Shown one piece after another: positions 54,239-62,794 of a DNA stretch of 64,000 nt. Within the stretch, counting starts at the first letter, position 1. Each line of letters starts with the position of its first letter. Origin of the DNA: Neomegalonema sp. (GTDB lineage Bacteria; Pseudomonadota; Alphaproteobacteria; Rhodobacterales; Rhodobacteraceae); the NCBI RefSeq assembly GCF_028688855.1, contig NZ_JAQTXI010000013.1, positions 1 through 64,000 on the forward strand. The letters run 5' to 3'. The notes beneath the pieces are model-generated. The model did not search any database, had not been told where the DNA came from, and saw only the letters and a list, made by a program, of their open reading frames with translations. A program made the translations under genes and the position numbers.

Positions 54239-55072
54239 TCATTTGCCCGCGAGGGCCTTCTGTTCGTCGCGCCGCCTCTGACGCTCGGCGCGGATCATCA
54301 GCAGGCTCGCGATGAGGAAGCCCACCGCCACCACCACGATGATCAGCGTGGCCAGCGCGTTGATGACCGGACTCACGCCGCGCCGCACGCGAGACAGGAT
54401 CTCGACGGGCAGGGTGGTCGAGCCGGGGCCCGAGACGAAGCTCGCGATCACCGCGTCGTCGAGCGAGAGCGTGAAGGCCAGCAGCCACCCCGAGATCAGC
54501 GCCGGAGCGATGATCGGCAAGGTCACCGAGAAGAAGACCTTCAGCGGTCTTGCGCCCAGATCCATCGCGGCCTCTTCGAGCGAGCGGTCGAAGCCCGCCA
54601 GCCGCGACTGCACCACCACCGCCACATAGGCGAGGCAGAAGGTGGTGTGGGCGATGATGATCGTGGTGGCGCTGCGTCCTGCGGGCCATCCGGTGGCCTG
54701 CTCCAGCCCCACGAAGAGCAGCAGCAGCGAGAGCCCCGTGATGACCTCGGGCATGACGAGCGGCGCCGTGACCATGCCCGTGAAGAGCAACCTTCCCTTG
54801 AATCGCCCGAAGCGCGAGAGCACGAAGCCCGCGATGGTGCCGAGGATCGTGGCCAGAGTGGCGGCGATCACCGCCACCTTGAGGCTCACGAGGGCGGCGT
54901 TGACCAGGGCGACGTCCTTGAAGAGCTCGCCGTACCATTTCGTGGTGAATCCGCCCCAGACCGTCACCAGCCGCGAGTCGTTGAAGCTGTAGACCACCAG
55001 CGAGACGATGGGCGCATAGAGGAACAGAAAGCCCAGACTGGCGGCGATGAGCAGGAAACTTCCGCTACGCAT
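54239..55072 (-). CDS. potI: Polyamine ABC transporter permease, PotI/PotC type
   Basis: A 277-aa inner-membrane permease with six hydrophobic segments. The N-terminus FLFLYAPIVSLVVYSFNDSR and the EAA loop LEEAAMDLGARPLKVFFSVT then LPIIAP, which contacts the ATPase, are typical of PotC/PotI. ATG 55072 overlaps the upstream permease stop by one base. A longer open frame upstream is a shadow over the neighbouring gene. Confidence 0.92.
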   Translation of the reverse strand: MRSGSFLLIAASLGFLFLYAPIVSLVVYSFNDSRLVTVWGGFTTKWYGELFKDVALVNAALVSLKVAVIAATLATILGTIAGFVLSRFGRFKGRLLFTGMVTAPLVMPEVITGLSLLLLFVGLEQATGWPAGRSATTIIIAHTTFCLAYVAVVVQSRLAGFDRSLEEAAMDLGARPLKVFFSVTLPIIAPALISGWLLAFTLSLDDAVIASFVSGPGSTTLPVEILSRVRRGVSPVINALATLIIVVVAVGFLIASLLMIRAERQRRRDEQKALAGK

Positions 55073-56205
55073 CAGCGTTCCTCCCCGGTTTGGCCCTGCG
55101 CGTTGCGGAACAGCATGATCGGAGCCACCAGAAACAGCAGCATGGCGATGGCGACCGCCGAAGCGATGGGCCAGGCGCGTCCGGTGAAGAACTCGTCCCA
55201 GAGCACGCGGCCGATCATGAGCGTGTCGCTCGGGCCGAGCAGCGCGGGGATGACGTATTCGCCCACCGCCGGAATGAAGACCAGCAGACAGCCCGCCAGG
55301 ATTCCGGGCAGCGACAGCGGCAGCGTGATGCTGAGGAAGCTGCGGATGGGCCCCGCCCCGAGATCCGCCGAAGCCTCCAGCAAGGTGCCGTCGAGCTTCT
55401 CCAGGGTGGTGTAGAGCGGCAGGATCATCAGCGGCAGATAGGAATAGACGATGCCCACATAGACCGCGAAATTGGTCTGCATCATCACGATGGGCTCGTC
55501 GATCACGCCGAGCCACATCAGGAAGTTGTTGATCACGCCGTTGTTGTTGAGGATGCCGATCCAGGCGTAGACGCGCAGCAGGAAGCTCGTCCAGAAGGGC
55601 AGGATCACGAGCATCAGCAGGGTGTTGCGCCAGGCGGGCGAGCTGCGCGCGATGGCGTAGGCCATGGGATAGGCCACGAAGAGGCAGAGGATCGTCGAGA
55701 TCGCCGCGATCCGGATCGAGGTCAGATAGGCGTCGATGTAGAAGCGGTCTTCGAGCAGGAACTGATAGTTCTCCAGATGGGCGGTGATCTGGAGCTTGCC
55801 CTCCGCCCAGGTGAAGAGCGGCGAATAGGGCGGCTGCGCGATGAGCTGCTCGGCCACCGAGACCTTGAACACCACCAGAAAGGGCGCGAGGAAGAACAGC
55901 AGCAGCCAGATCATCGGCAGGGCGATCACCAGCCGCCGCCCGTCGGTGAGGACGCGCAGCAGCCAGAGCGCCAGACCCAGCCCGAGAATCGCGTAGATGA
56001 TGGTGCCGAAGCCCACGCCCTTGTTCGAGAAGAGCATGACCGCGAAGACCAGCCAGGCCAGCCCCAGACCGATCAGGGCGACGGCGCCGCGCGTTTCGGC
56101 GCCCTTCGTCACGCCGAGCCGGTGGAGCGTCGGGGCGAGGCGTTGCGCCCAGGGTTCGGGGGCGGCCATCGCCGTCCCTGCGCCCGCGAGGTCCGGCGCG
56201 CTCAT
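55072..56205 (-). CDS. potH: Polyamine ABC transporter permease, PotH/PotB type, with N-terminal extension
   Basis: A 377-aa permease. The conserved part starts at LPMIWLLLFFLAPFLVVFKV, contains WRNTLLMLVILPFWTSFLLR, LNNNGVINN and the EAA loop LEASADLGAGPIRSFLSITL, and ends with VGEYVIPALLGPSDTLMIGR. It is longer than the usual PotH because about 80 N-terminal residues hold two additional hydrophobic segments (AVALIGLGLAWLVFAVMLFS and IIYAILGLGLALWLLRVL). The start overlaps the ATPase stop by 4 nt. Confidence 0.92.
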   Translation of the reverse strand: MSAPDLAGAGTAMAAPEPWAQRLAPTLHRLGVTKGAETRGAVALIGLGLAWLVFAVMLFSNKGVGFGTIIYAILGLGLALWLLRVLTDGRRLVIALPMIWLLLFFLAPFLVVFKVSVAEQLIAQPPYSPLFTWAEGKLQITAHLENYQFLLEDRFYIDAYLTSIRIAAISTILCLFVAYPMAYAIARSSPAWRNTLLMLVILPFWTSFLLRVYAWIGILNNNGVINNFLMWLGVIDEPIVMMQTNFAVYVGIVYSYLPLMILPLYTTLEKLDGTLLEASADLGAGPIRSFLSITLPLSLPGILAGCLLVFIPAVGEYVIPALLGPSDTLMIGRVLWDEFFTGRAWPIASAVAIAMLLFLVAPIMLFRNAQGQTGEER

Positions 56206-57353
56206 GACGACAACGCGACGCCGCTGGGCGTCTCCCAGGAGAGGAAGACGGGCTCTTCCCAGGTGATGGGGTCTTCATGGCGGTCGCGGTTGGTCTGGGT
56301 GATGCGCACCCGCTTTCCGCTCGGCAGCCGGATGCGGTAATGCGAGAGCCCGCCCAGATAGGAGATGTCCTCGACCACGCCGGAGAGCACGTTCTCCGTT
56401 TCGGCGGGGCGCTCGCGGCCCATGAGGATCTTCTCGGGCCGCACGGCCACCGCGATGGGATCGCCCTCGCGGCCGGGCACGGCGTAGCCGATGCGGATGC
56501 GCGCGCCGGCCTCCTCGGAGTCGATCACGGCGTGGTCCACGCCGTCGACGAGGATGCGGCCCTCGAACATGTTCACGTCGCCGATGAAGTTCGCGACGAA
56601 GCGGCTGCGCGGATATTCGTAGATCTCGCGCGGCTCGCCGACCTGGGTGATCTGGCCCTGATTCATGACGCCGATGCGCGTCGCGAGGGTCATGGCCTCC
56701 TCCTGGTCGTGGGTGACCACGATGAAGGTGGTGCCGAGCTTCTCCTGGATTCCGACCAGCTCGAATTGCGTCTCCTCGCGGAGCTTTTTATCCAGCGCGC
56801 CCAGCGGCTCGTCGAGGAGCAGCAGCTTGGGGCGCTTGGCGAGGGCGCGGGCCAGCGCCACGCGCTGTCTCTGGCCGCCCGAGAGCTGATGGGGCCTGCG
56901 CTTGCCGTAGGGCTCCAGCTTGACCATGCGGAGCATCTCGGCGACGCGTTCGTCGCGTTCGGCGCGCGGGACGCCGTCCTGCTTGAGGCCGTAGGCGACG
57001 TTGTCGGCCACGCTCATGTGCGGAAACAGGGCGTAGGACTGGAACATCATGTTCACGGGGCGGTCGTAGGGCGGAGCCCCCGCCATGTCCTGGCCCTCGA
57101 TCTCGATGGCGCCGGAGGTGGGCTGCTCGAATCCCGCCAGCATGCGCAGCAGCGTGGACTTCCCCGAGCCCGAACCGCCCAGCAGACAGAACAGCTCCGA
57201 ACGGTAGATGTCGAGGGAGACGTTGTTCACCGCGACGAAGTCGCCGAACTTCTTCGTGACGTTCCTGATGCGGATGAAAGGCTTGGCGTCGGGATCGGCC
57301 CATGGCGCGCGCGCGGCGGCCCCCGGAACCTTGGGTTTCTGGGCGAGGCTCAT
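56202..57353 (-). CDS. potG: Polyamine ABC transporter ATP-binding protein, PotG/PotA type
   Basis: A 383-aa ATPase. Walker A is LLGGSGSGKSTLLRM, the ABC signature LSGGQRQRVALARAL, Walker B LLLLDEPLGALD, and the H-loop is in FIVVTHDQEEAMTLATRIGV. The C-terminal TOBE domain has VAVRPEKILMG. KFGDFVAVNNVSLDIYRSEL at the front is typical of Pot-type ATPases. It is separated from potF by 129 nt with a strong hairpin, and overlaps potH. Confidence 0.94.
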   Translation of the reverse strand: MSLAQKPKVPGAAARAPWADPDAKPFIRIRNVTKKFGDFVAVNNVSLDIYRSELFCLLGGSGSGKSTLLRMLAGFEQPTSGAIEIEGQDMAGAPPYDRPVNMMFQSYALFPHMSVADNVAYGLKQDGVPRAERDERVAEMLRMVKLEPYGKRRPHQLSGGQRQRVALARALAKRPKLLLLDEPLGALDKKLREETQFELVGIQEKLGTTFIVVTHDQEEAMTLATRIGVMNQGQITQVGEPREIYEYPRSRFVANFIGDVNMFEGRILVDGVDHAVIDSEEAGARIRIGYAVPGREGDPIAVAVRPEKILMGRERPAETENVLSGVVEDISYLGGLSHYRIRLPSGKRVRITQTNRDRHEDPITWEEPVFLSWETPSGVALSS

Positions 57354-57442
57354 GCTCCGCGTTCTCCCCTCTGTGGCGCTTTTCTGTGGCGCTGCGGGCC
57401 GGAGCGCCGCCCCGCCCTCGGGAGCGGGGAGGCGCGAGAGCT

Positions 57443-57467
57443 CCGCCCGGTCCCCTCGGCCGGGCGG
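57443..57467 (-). terminator. Inter-cistronic hairpin between potF and potG
   Basis: CCGCCCGG/CCGGGCGG, a perfect 8-bp stem with a 9-nt loop, lies 15 nt after the potF stop. Such hairpins behind binding-protein genes often stabilise the upstream mRNA or cause partial termination, so binding protein is made in excess of membrane parts. Confidence 0.5.
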
Positions 57468-57482
57468 CGCGGGATCTCCGGA

Positions 57483-58580
57483 TCAGCGGCCGGTGCGGAT
57501 CTCGGTCCACATGCGGTTGATGATCCGGTCCACGTTCGGCGGATAGATCGGCGAACCGAAGGTCTTCTCCATGACCTCGGGGGGCGGATAGACGCCTTCG
57601 TCCGCGCGGACGCTCTCGTCGATCAGCTCCTCGGAGGCCGGGACGGCGTTGGCGTAATGGACGTAGTTGGAGATGCCCGCGATGATGTCCGGCCGCAGGA
57701 TGAAGTCGATGAACTTCTGGGCGTTCTGCGGATGCACGGCGTCCCTGGTGATGGTCATCAGGTCGAACCAGAGGATCGAGCCTTCCTTCGGGATGACGTA
57801 GCCGATCTCGACGCCGCGTCCGGCCTCTTCGGCGCGGTCGCGGGCCTGGAGGATGTCGCCCGACCAGCCGTAGGCCACGCAGATCTCGCCGTTGGCGAGG
57901 TCGTTGATGTATTGCGAGCTGTGGAAATACTTGATGTGCGGCTGCACGCTCTTGAGCAGCGCGGCGGCCTTGTCGAGATCGGCGCGCTCGAAGCTGTCAT
58001 GGGGCAGGCCGAGGTAGTTCAGCGCGACGGGGAAGGTGTCCGGCGCGGCGTCGAGCAGCGTCACGCCGCAGGCGGCGAGCTTGCTGACGACCTCGGGCTT
58101 GAAGAGCAGGTCGAAGGTGTTGAGCTCGAAGTCCTCGCCGAGGATCTCCTTCACCTTCTGGACATTGTAGCCGATGCCGTTGGTGCCCCAGAGGTAGATG
58201 GCCGAGAACTTGTTGTCGGGGTCGTATTTGGCGACGCGCTCGGCGAGGACCGGATCGACGCCCTGCAGGCTGGGCATCTTGTCCTTCTCGAACTCGCGGA
58301 AGACGCCCGCCTGGATCTGGCGCGCGAGGAAGTTGCCGGTCGGGACGACGATGTCGTAGCCCGAGGAGCCGGCCAGGAGCTTGGCCTCCAGCACGTCGTT
58401 CGAGTCGAAGACGTCGTAGGTGACCTGGATGCCGGTCTCCTCGGTGAATTTCGCGACGGTGTCCTCGGCGATGTAGTCGGACCAGTTGTAGACGTTGAGG
58501 CGCTTGGGCTCCTCCTGGGCGGCGGCCGGGAGGGCGATCAGGGCCGTCAGGGCGGCGACGCTGAGCGAAGAAAGACGCAT
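57483..58580 (-). CDS. potF: Periplasmic polyamine-binding protein, PotF/PotD type
   Basis: A 365-aa periplasmic binding protein with a signal peptide (LSSLSVAALTALIALPAAAQ). The mature start KRLNVYNWSDYIAEDTVAKF is the Pot-family signature; FDSNDVLEAKLLAGSSGYDI, NKFSAIYLWGTNGIGYNVQK and EGSILWFDLMTI line the binding cleft in homologues. ATG 58580 has GAGGAG about 9 nt upstream. It is the first gene of the minus-strand polyamine operon, divergent from the glutamylation genes. Confidence 0.94.
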   Translation of the reverse strand: MRLSSLSVAALTALIALPAAAQEEPKRLNVYNWSDYIAEDTVAKFTEETGIQVTYDVFDSNDVLEAKLLAGSSGYDIVVPTGNFLARQIQAGVFREFEKDKMPSLQGVDPVLAERVAKYDPDNKFSAIYLWGTNGIGYNVQKVKEILGEDFELNTFDLLFKPEVVSKLAACGVTLLDAAPDTFPVALNYLGLPHDSFERADLDKAAALLKSVQPHIKYFHSSQYINDLANGEICVAYGWSGDILQARDRAEEAGRGVEIGYVIPKEGSILWFDLMTITRDAVHPQNAQKFIDFILRPDIIAGISNYVHYANAVPASEELIDESVRADEGVYPPPEVMEKTFGSPIYPPNVDRIINRMWTEIRTGR

Positions 58581-58824
58581 CTGCGGGCATCTCCTCAAAG
58601 AGAACCGTGGTCCCGACCCGAAGGCCGGAGGGCTTTTGCGGCGAAGCCTCGCCACGACGTTCAGGGAACGCGCAAATCGCGACGCGCGCAAGAGCCAACT
58701 GCGAAAATCTCACAAGGTCATGCGCGGCGGCGGATCCTGAGCGCGGGGCCCTGACGAAAATGTGAACATGGGCGCGGAGCCGCGTCAAGCCTTCCCGAAG
58801 GGGCTCCGGCGGGGCGCGGAAGAA

Positions 58825-58879
58825 CTTCCGCAGGCGGAAGGCGCCCCGATTGACAGCCTGCGAAATCTCCCGCTAGGCT
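58825..58879 (+). promoter_or_regulatory. Predicted promoter with upstream inverted repeat, plus-strand polyamine genes
   Basis: TTGACA (58850-58855), an 18-nt spacer and TAGGCT (58874-58879) form a good sigma-70-type promoter. CTTCCGC-AG-GCGGAAG (58825-58840), a perfect 16-bp inverted repeat, ends 9 bp upstream of the -35 and is a candidate operator. The gap from potF (58581) to this site shows no gene and no clear minus-strand promoter. Confidence 0.6.
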
Positions 58880-58896
58880 TGGATCCGGAGAAGATC

Positions 58897-59223
58897 ATGA
58901 CCAGAACGCAGAAAGACGACCGCGTCGCAAGGGCGACGCGAGCTCCTGATTTGCGGCTTGGCCGCCAGACTTCGGATGCGCGGCCTGGCCGCCAGGCTTC
59001 GATCGGCGGCCGCTTCCGGAAGGCGGCCTCCGGGCGCAGCTTCGCCGAGCCCGACCCTGACCCCATGGGCGGTCGGGTCCCGGCGCAGGCCCTGTCCGGG
59101 GCTGCGTCTTCCGGCGCCCCCGACGGGGAGGACGTCCAGCGCGCCTTCGGGCGATCCGCCGGACCCGGCGCCGCCTTTCCCGATTCCGTGATCGACGCCG
59201 TCCGGACGAGGCCGCGCGCCTGA
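58897..59223 (+). CDS. Candidate small Arg-rich protein with 9-residue tandem repeat
   Basis: A 108-codon frame starting at ATG 58897 with GGAG 6-7 nt upstream, about 10 nt after the predicted transcription start. It is polar and low-complexity (MTRTQKDDRVARATRAP, then LRLGRQTSDARPGRQASIGG). DNA at 58957-58974 and 58984-59001 repeats with a 27-bp period, giving a 9-residue repeat. No family is recognised, and in high-GC DNA such frames arise by chance, so coding is uncertain; the stretch could instead be a long leader of the glutamine synthetase-like gene. Confidence 0.3.
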   Translation: MTRTQKDDRVARATRAPDLRLGRQTSDARPGRQASIGGRFRKAASGRSFAEPDPDPMGGRVPAQALSGAASSGAPDGEDVQRAFGRSAGPGAAFPDSVIDAVRTRPRA

Positions 59224-59260
59224 GGGCCGGCCCCCAATCGCTATCATGAGGAGGAACGAC

Positions 59261-60607
59261 ATGAGCTTCGCCGATGAGGTGGAAGCCTTCGCTGCGGCGA
59301 ATCCCGGAGTCGACGTGGTGGAGGTGCTCTTCTCCGACATCGGCGGCGTCTGGCGGGGCAAGCAGTATCCCTTCAAGTCGCTCGCGAAGATGGGCGATTC
59401 CGGAGCCAACTTCCCGCTTTCGGCGATGCTGCTGAACGCGCATGGCGAGACTCCGCGCGAGGTGCTCGAAGATCCGCTCGGGGGCGACCCGGACGGCGTC
59501 TTCTTCCCGGTGCCGGGGAGTCTGCGCATCATCCCCTGGGAGAAGCGCCCGACGGCTCAGGTGATCGTCCGCGCCCATGGCCCGGACGGCAAGCCCTGGC
59601 TCGGCGATCCGGCGCGGGTGCTGCATCAGGCGCTGGAGCCCTTCCGGCTGATGGAGCTGCGGCCGGTGGTGGCGCTGGAGTACGAGTTCTATCTCGTGGA
59701 CGCGAGCCAGGATCCGCCCCGTCCCCTGACTCCGCCGCGCGGCGGCGTGCCCTTCGAGGGCGCGCAATGCTACAACATGGACGTGCTCTACGACGCCGCC
59801 GACTTCCTCGACGAGCTGGAGGACGTCTGCGAGATCCAGGACATTCCGATCACGACCATCCTCTGCGAATATGGAGACGGGCAGTTCGAGGCCAATCTCC
59901 AGCACGTCGACGATCCGGTGAAGGCCTGCGACGACGCCATGTATCTGAAGCGGGCGGTGAAGGCTCTGGCGCGCAAGCGCGGCCTCATCGCGAGCTACAT
60001 GGCCAAGCCCTTCTCCGAGGGCACCGGCTCGGGCATGCACATCCACATGAGCGTGCTCGACCGCAAGGGCCGCAACATCTTCTCGGGCATCGAGGGCGAG
60101 GTGGCGCTGAAACACGCCATCGGCGGCATGCTGGAGACCATGTCCGAGGCCATGGCCTTCTTCGCGCCCAACGCCAACAGCTACCGGCGGCTCCAGCCGG
60201 GCGCCTTCGCGCCCTGGGGGCCCAACTGGGGCGTGAATCATCGTTCGGTGGCGGTGCGCGTGCCTCTGTCGGGAGATTCGGACGCCCGTTTCGAGCATCG
60301 CGTCTCGGGCGCCGACGCCTGTCCCTATCTGGCTCTGGCGGCGGTTCTGGCGGGGGCGCATCACGGATTGTCGCAGCGCCTCGACCCTGGTCCGGCCATC
60401 GCGACGGGCCGTCGGGGCGGGGCTCCGCCGCCGATGCCGCTGCGCTGGCGCGAGGCGCTCAACGCGCTGGACGACGCCCAGATCATTCCGGATTATCTCG
60501 GCGAGGACTTCATCAACCTCTATCTGAGGGCCAAGCGGATCGAGGAGCAGCTCTTCCACGCCGAGGTCTCCGACCGCGACTGGGGCTGGTATCTGCGCGT
60601 CATCTGA
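59261..60607 (+). CDS. puuA: Gamma-glutamylputrescine synthetase-like glutamine synthetase family enzyme
   Basis: A 448-aa glutamine-synthetase-fold ligase. VVEVLFSDIGGVWRGKQYPF at the N-terminus, VALEYEFYLVD, EYGDGQFEANLQH, GSGMHIHMSVLDRKGRNIFS and NANSYRRLQPGAFAP match the PuuA group rather than GlnA. It would ligate glutamate to putrescine with ATP. ATG 59261 has GAGGAG about 6 nt upstream; ATG 59246 lies earlier in the frame without a good site. A putrescine oxidase gene follows, supporting the assignment. Confidence 0.88.
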   Translation: MSFADEVEAFAAANPGVDVVEVLFSDIGGVWRGKQYPFKSLAKMGDSGANFPLSAMLLNAHGETPREVLEDPLGGDPDGVFFPVPGSLRIIPWEKRPTAQVIVRAHGPDGKPWLGDPARVLHQALEPFRLMELRPVVALEYEFYLVDASQDPPRPLTPPRGGVPFEGAQCYNMDVLYDAADFLDELEDVCEIQDIPITTILCEYGDGQFEANLQHVDDPVKACDDAMYLKRAVKALARKRGLIASYMAKPFSEGTGSGMHIHMSVLDRKGRNIFSGIEGEVALKHAIGGMLETMSEAMAFFAPNANSYRRLQPGAFAPWGPNWGVNHRSVAVRVPLSGDSDARFEHRVSGADACPYLALAAVLAGAHHGLSQRLDPGPAIATGRRGGAPPPMPLRWREALNALDDAQIIPDYLGEDFINLYLRAKRIEEQLFHAEVSDRDWGWYLRVI

Positions 60608-60689
60608 TCGTCGCCGCGTCCGGCGAGACATGAGACCCCGTCCGGAGCGGATCCGGGCGGGCCCAGGTTTTCTTCAGGAGGCCCCGCCC

Positions 60690-61949
60690 ATGCCCGAGCC
60701 GCACGCTCCTTCCCTTTACGCAGCCACGGTCTCGCCGGTTCCGGAGCGCCCCGTCTTCTCCGGCGAGGCCTCGGCCGACGTCTGCGTGATCGGGGCGGGC
60801 TTCTCCGGACTGAACGTCGCGATCGAAATGGCCGAGCGCGGACGCAGCGTGATCCTGCTGGAGGCGCAGCGCGTGGGCTGGGGCGCCTCGGGGCGCAACG
60901 GCGGACAGGTCCAGGGCGGCTTCCTCAAGGAGCCGGGCATGGCGAAGGTCGTCGGCCAGGAGACCCTCGACGCCCTGCGCTACCGCGGTCAGGAGATCAT
61001 CGCCGCGCGCCGCGCGACATACGCCATCGACTGCGACTGGCGGGACGGCCACATCGAATGCGCCGCCAAGCCCTCCCATGCGCGGGGAATGGAGGCTCAC
61101 GCCGCCGAAGCCGGGCTGCGCTTCGTGGCGAAGAAGGACATGCCCGCCGAAATCGGCTCCGAGCGCTTTCATGGCGGCGTCGTGGACATGCGCAACGGCT
61201 ATCTGAATCCGCTGAAGCTGGCGCTCGGCGAGGCGGCGGCGGCGGAATCCCTCGGGGTGAGGATCTGCGAAGGCTCCGAGGCTCTGGACATCCTGCCCGG
61301 CGACGCCAGGGCCGGACGCAAGCCCGTCGTGGTCACGGCCAAAGGCCGCGTGACGGCGGGCGCCGTGGTTCTGGCGGGCGACGCGCTGCATCATCTGCTT
61401 CCGGGGAAGCTGGACGGCGCGATCATTCCGGCGGGCAGCTACATCATCGCCACCGAGCCGCTGGATCCCGACGTGCTCGCCTGGACCGCGCCCAGGGGGC
61501 TTTCCGCCCATGACACCCTGACCATCCTCGATTACTGGCGGCCCTCGGCGGATGGACGGATGCTCTACGGCGGGCGCTGCGATTACGCCAACATGCCTCT
61601 GAAGAACGTGGCGGAGAAGATCCGTCCGCGCATGATCGCGACCTATCCGCAGCTGGCGGCGCTGAAGATCGATTTCGCATGGGGCGGCGCCATCGGCGTC
61701 ACCTTCACCCGGGCGCCGCAATTCGGGCGCGTCGAGGGCGAGGTCTATTATCTTCAGGGCTATTCGGGCCATGGGCTGAACGTCAGCCACATCGGCGCGG
61801 AGATCGTGGCTCAGGCCATCGCCGGATCGGGCGAGCGGCTGGACCTCTTCGAGAAGCTGCCGCTCTGGAGATTGCCGGGCGGCTCGCGCTTCGCCAATCC
61901 GGCCCTGGCGCTGGGGATGCTCTGGCACCGCCTGAGGGACGCGCTCTAG
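60690..61949 (+). CDS. puuB: Gamma-glutamylputrescine oxidase-like FAD-dependent oxidoreductase
   Basis: A 419-aa DAO-type flavoprotein. The dinucleotide fold is ADVCVIGAGFSGLNVAIEMA, followed by RVGWGASGRNGGQVQGGF, the PuuB-like site of flavin contact, and the C-terminal YLQGYSGHGLNVSHIGAEIV. It would oxidise gamma-glutamylputrescine to gamma-glutamyl-aminobutyraldehyde, releasing peroxide and ammonia. ATG 60690 has AGGAGG 8 nt upstream. The aldehyde dehydrogenase and glutamyl-GABA hydrolase of the pathway (PuuC, PuuD) are not in this window. Confidence 0.88.
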   Translation: MPEPHAPSLYAATVSPVPERPVFSGEASADVCVIGAGFSGLNVAIEMAERGRSVILLEAQRVGWGASGRNGGQVQGGFLKEPGMAKVVGQETLDALRYRGQEIIAARRATYAIDCDWRDGHIECAAKPSHARGMEAHAAEAGLRFVAKKDMPAEIGSERFHGGVVDMRNGYLNPLKLALGEAAAAESLGVRICEGSEALDILPGDARAGRKPVVVTAKGRVTAGAVVLAGDALHHLLPGKLDGAIIPAGSYIIATEPLDPDVLAWTAPRGLSAHDTLTILDYWRPSADGRMLYGGRCDYANMPLKNVAEKIRPRMIATYPQLAALKIDFAWGGAIGVTFTRAPQFGRVEGEVYYLQGYSGHGLNVSHIGAEIVAQAIAGSGERLDLFEKLPLWRLPGGSRFANPALALGMLWHRLRDAL

Positions 61950-61980
61950 ACGCGCTCTGGCCGGGCGCGCTCCGGGGTGG

Positions 61981-62238
61981 TCAGTCTCCGCCGCCGCCGC
62001 CGCCCTCTCCGCCGCCTCCGTCTCCGCCGTCGTGGCCGTCGGCTGCGTCTGCGTCGCCGCTTTTCGCGTCGTCGTCCTCTTCTTCCTCTGAGGGGCCGAA
62101 GAGGAGGATCATGCGCAGGCCGAGGAAGCCGATCAGGCAGGCGAACGCGAGGGAGGCGACAAGGTCCCCTCCCTGGCTGGAGGAGGGCGCGGCGCCCGGG
62201 AGAAGCATCAGGATTCCCGGAAACAGGATCATGCGCAT
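61981..62238 (-). CDS. Small membrane protein with acidic Gly-rich tail
   Basis: An 85-aa protein with hydrophobic segments MILFPGILMLLPGAA and LVASLAFACLIGFLGLRMIL, then an acidic run (EEEEDDD) and a Gly/Asp-rich tail. No family is recognised. ATG 62238 is chosen for its AGAGGGG site; that site lies in a CCCTCT/AGAGGG hairpin (62246-62260 region). The Gly-rich end could be a compositional artefact of GC-rich DNA, but the membrane segments look real. Confidence 0.5.
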   Translation of the reverse strand: MRMILFPGILMLLPGAAPSSSQGGDLVASLAFACLIGFLGLRMILLFGPSEEEEDDDAKSGDADAADGHDGGDGGGGEGGGGGGD

Positions 62239-62308
62239 GGATTTCCCCTCTTCAAGAGGGAGGAATCCTGCCGTCATGTCCTGGGGATTGCAAGTCGATC
62301 CGGAAAAA

Positions 62309-62328
62309 GGGCGCCCCGGAAGGCGCCC
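62309..62328 (-). terminator. Intrinsic terminator of the 62350 gene
   Basis: GGGCGCC/GGCGCCC forms a 7-bp stem, followed on the minus strand by CTTTTTCC, about 21 nt past the stop of the small secreted protein gene. Confidence 0.75.
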
Positions 62329-62349
62329 CGTCCGGCCTGCGCGGCGGCG

Positions 62350-62640
62350 TCAGAAATCGGGGCGCTGCTCGATCAGGCCGAGGTGGCGCGTCTCCAGACG
62401 CAGGTCGTATTTGGTGCCGTCCTCCATGTAGGCGTCCTCGACGGTCCATTCGGCGCCGTTGGCGGAGAGCACGATGTCGCGCCAGGACATGAAGGCCAGT
62501 TCGCGGAGGCGGCGCTCGATCTGGTCGCGCTCGTCGCCGTCGGGCAGACGCTGGGCGGCGGCGGGCGCGGGAGTCAGGGCGGAGGCCGCGACGCCGAGCG
62601 CGGCGGCCAGGAGGATCGGAAGGCGGAGACGGGCGGTCAT
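62350..62640 (-). CDS. Small secreted protein of unknown function
   Basis: A 96-aa exported protein: signal peptide LRLPILLAAALGVAASALTP cleaved near AAAQR, then IERRLRELAFMSWRDIVLSA and GAEWTVEDAYMEDGTKYDLR. The mature part is about 65 residues and acidic. No family is recognised; a calcium- or peptide-binding PepSY-like fold is possible. AAGGA precedes ATG 62640, and a good terminator follows. Confidence 0.7.
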   Translation of the reverse strand: MTARLRLPILLAAALGVAASALTPAPAAAQRLPDGDERDQIERRLRELAFMSWRDIVLSANGAEWTVEDAYMEDGTKYDLRLETRHLGLIEQRPDF

Positions 62641-62794
62641 GGATCGTCCTTTCTCGGAGGGCGGGGCTGGACGACGCAAGAAGGGCGCCGTCGCCGCGCA
62701 TTTAGCCGCGAAGGGCGCGGGTCTTCAAGCTTTCGAGCCGGTTGAACGCGCAGGCGTCTTTCGCGTGGTCAACCTCGTCGCAGAGGCCTCCGGA

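Noticed and set aside
54239..56278. A 679-codon frame that would fuse PotI to an N-terminal extension
   Set aside because: The first 400 codons are an out-of-frame reading of the PotH gene; PotI has its own ATG at 55072 coupled to the PotH stop.
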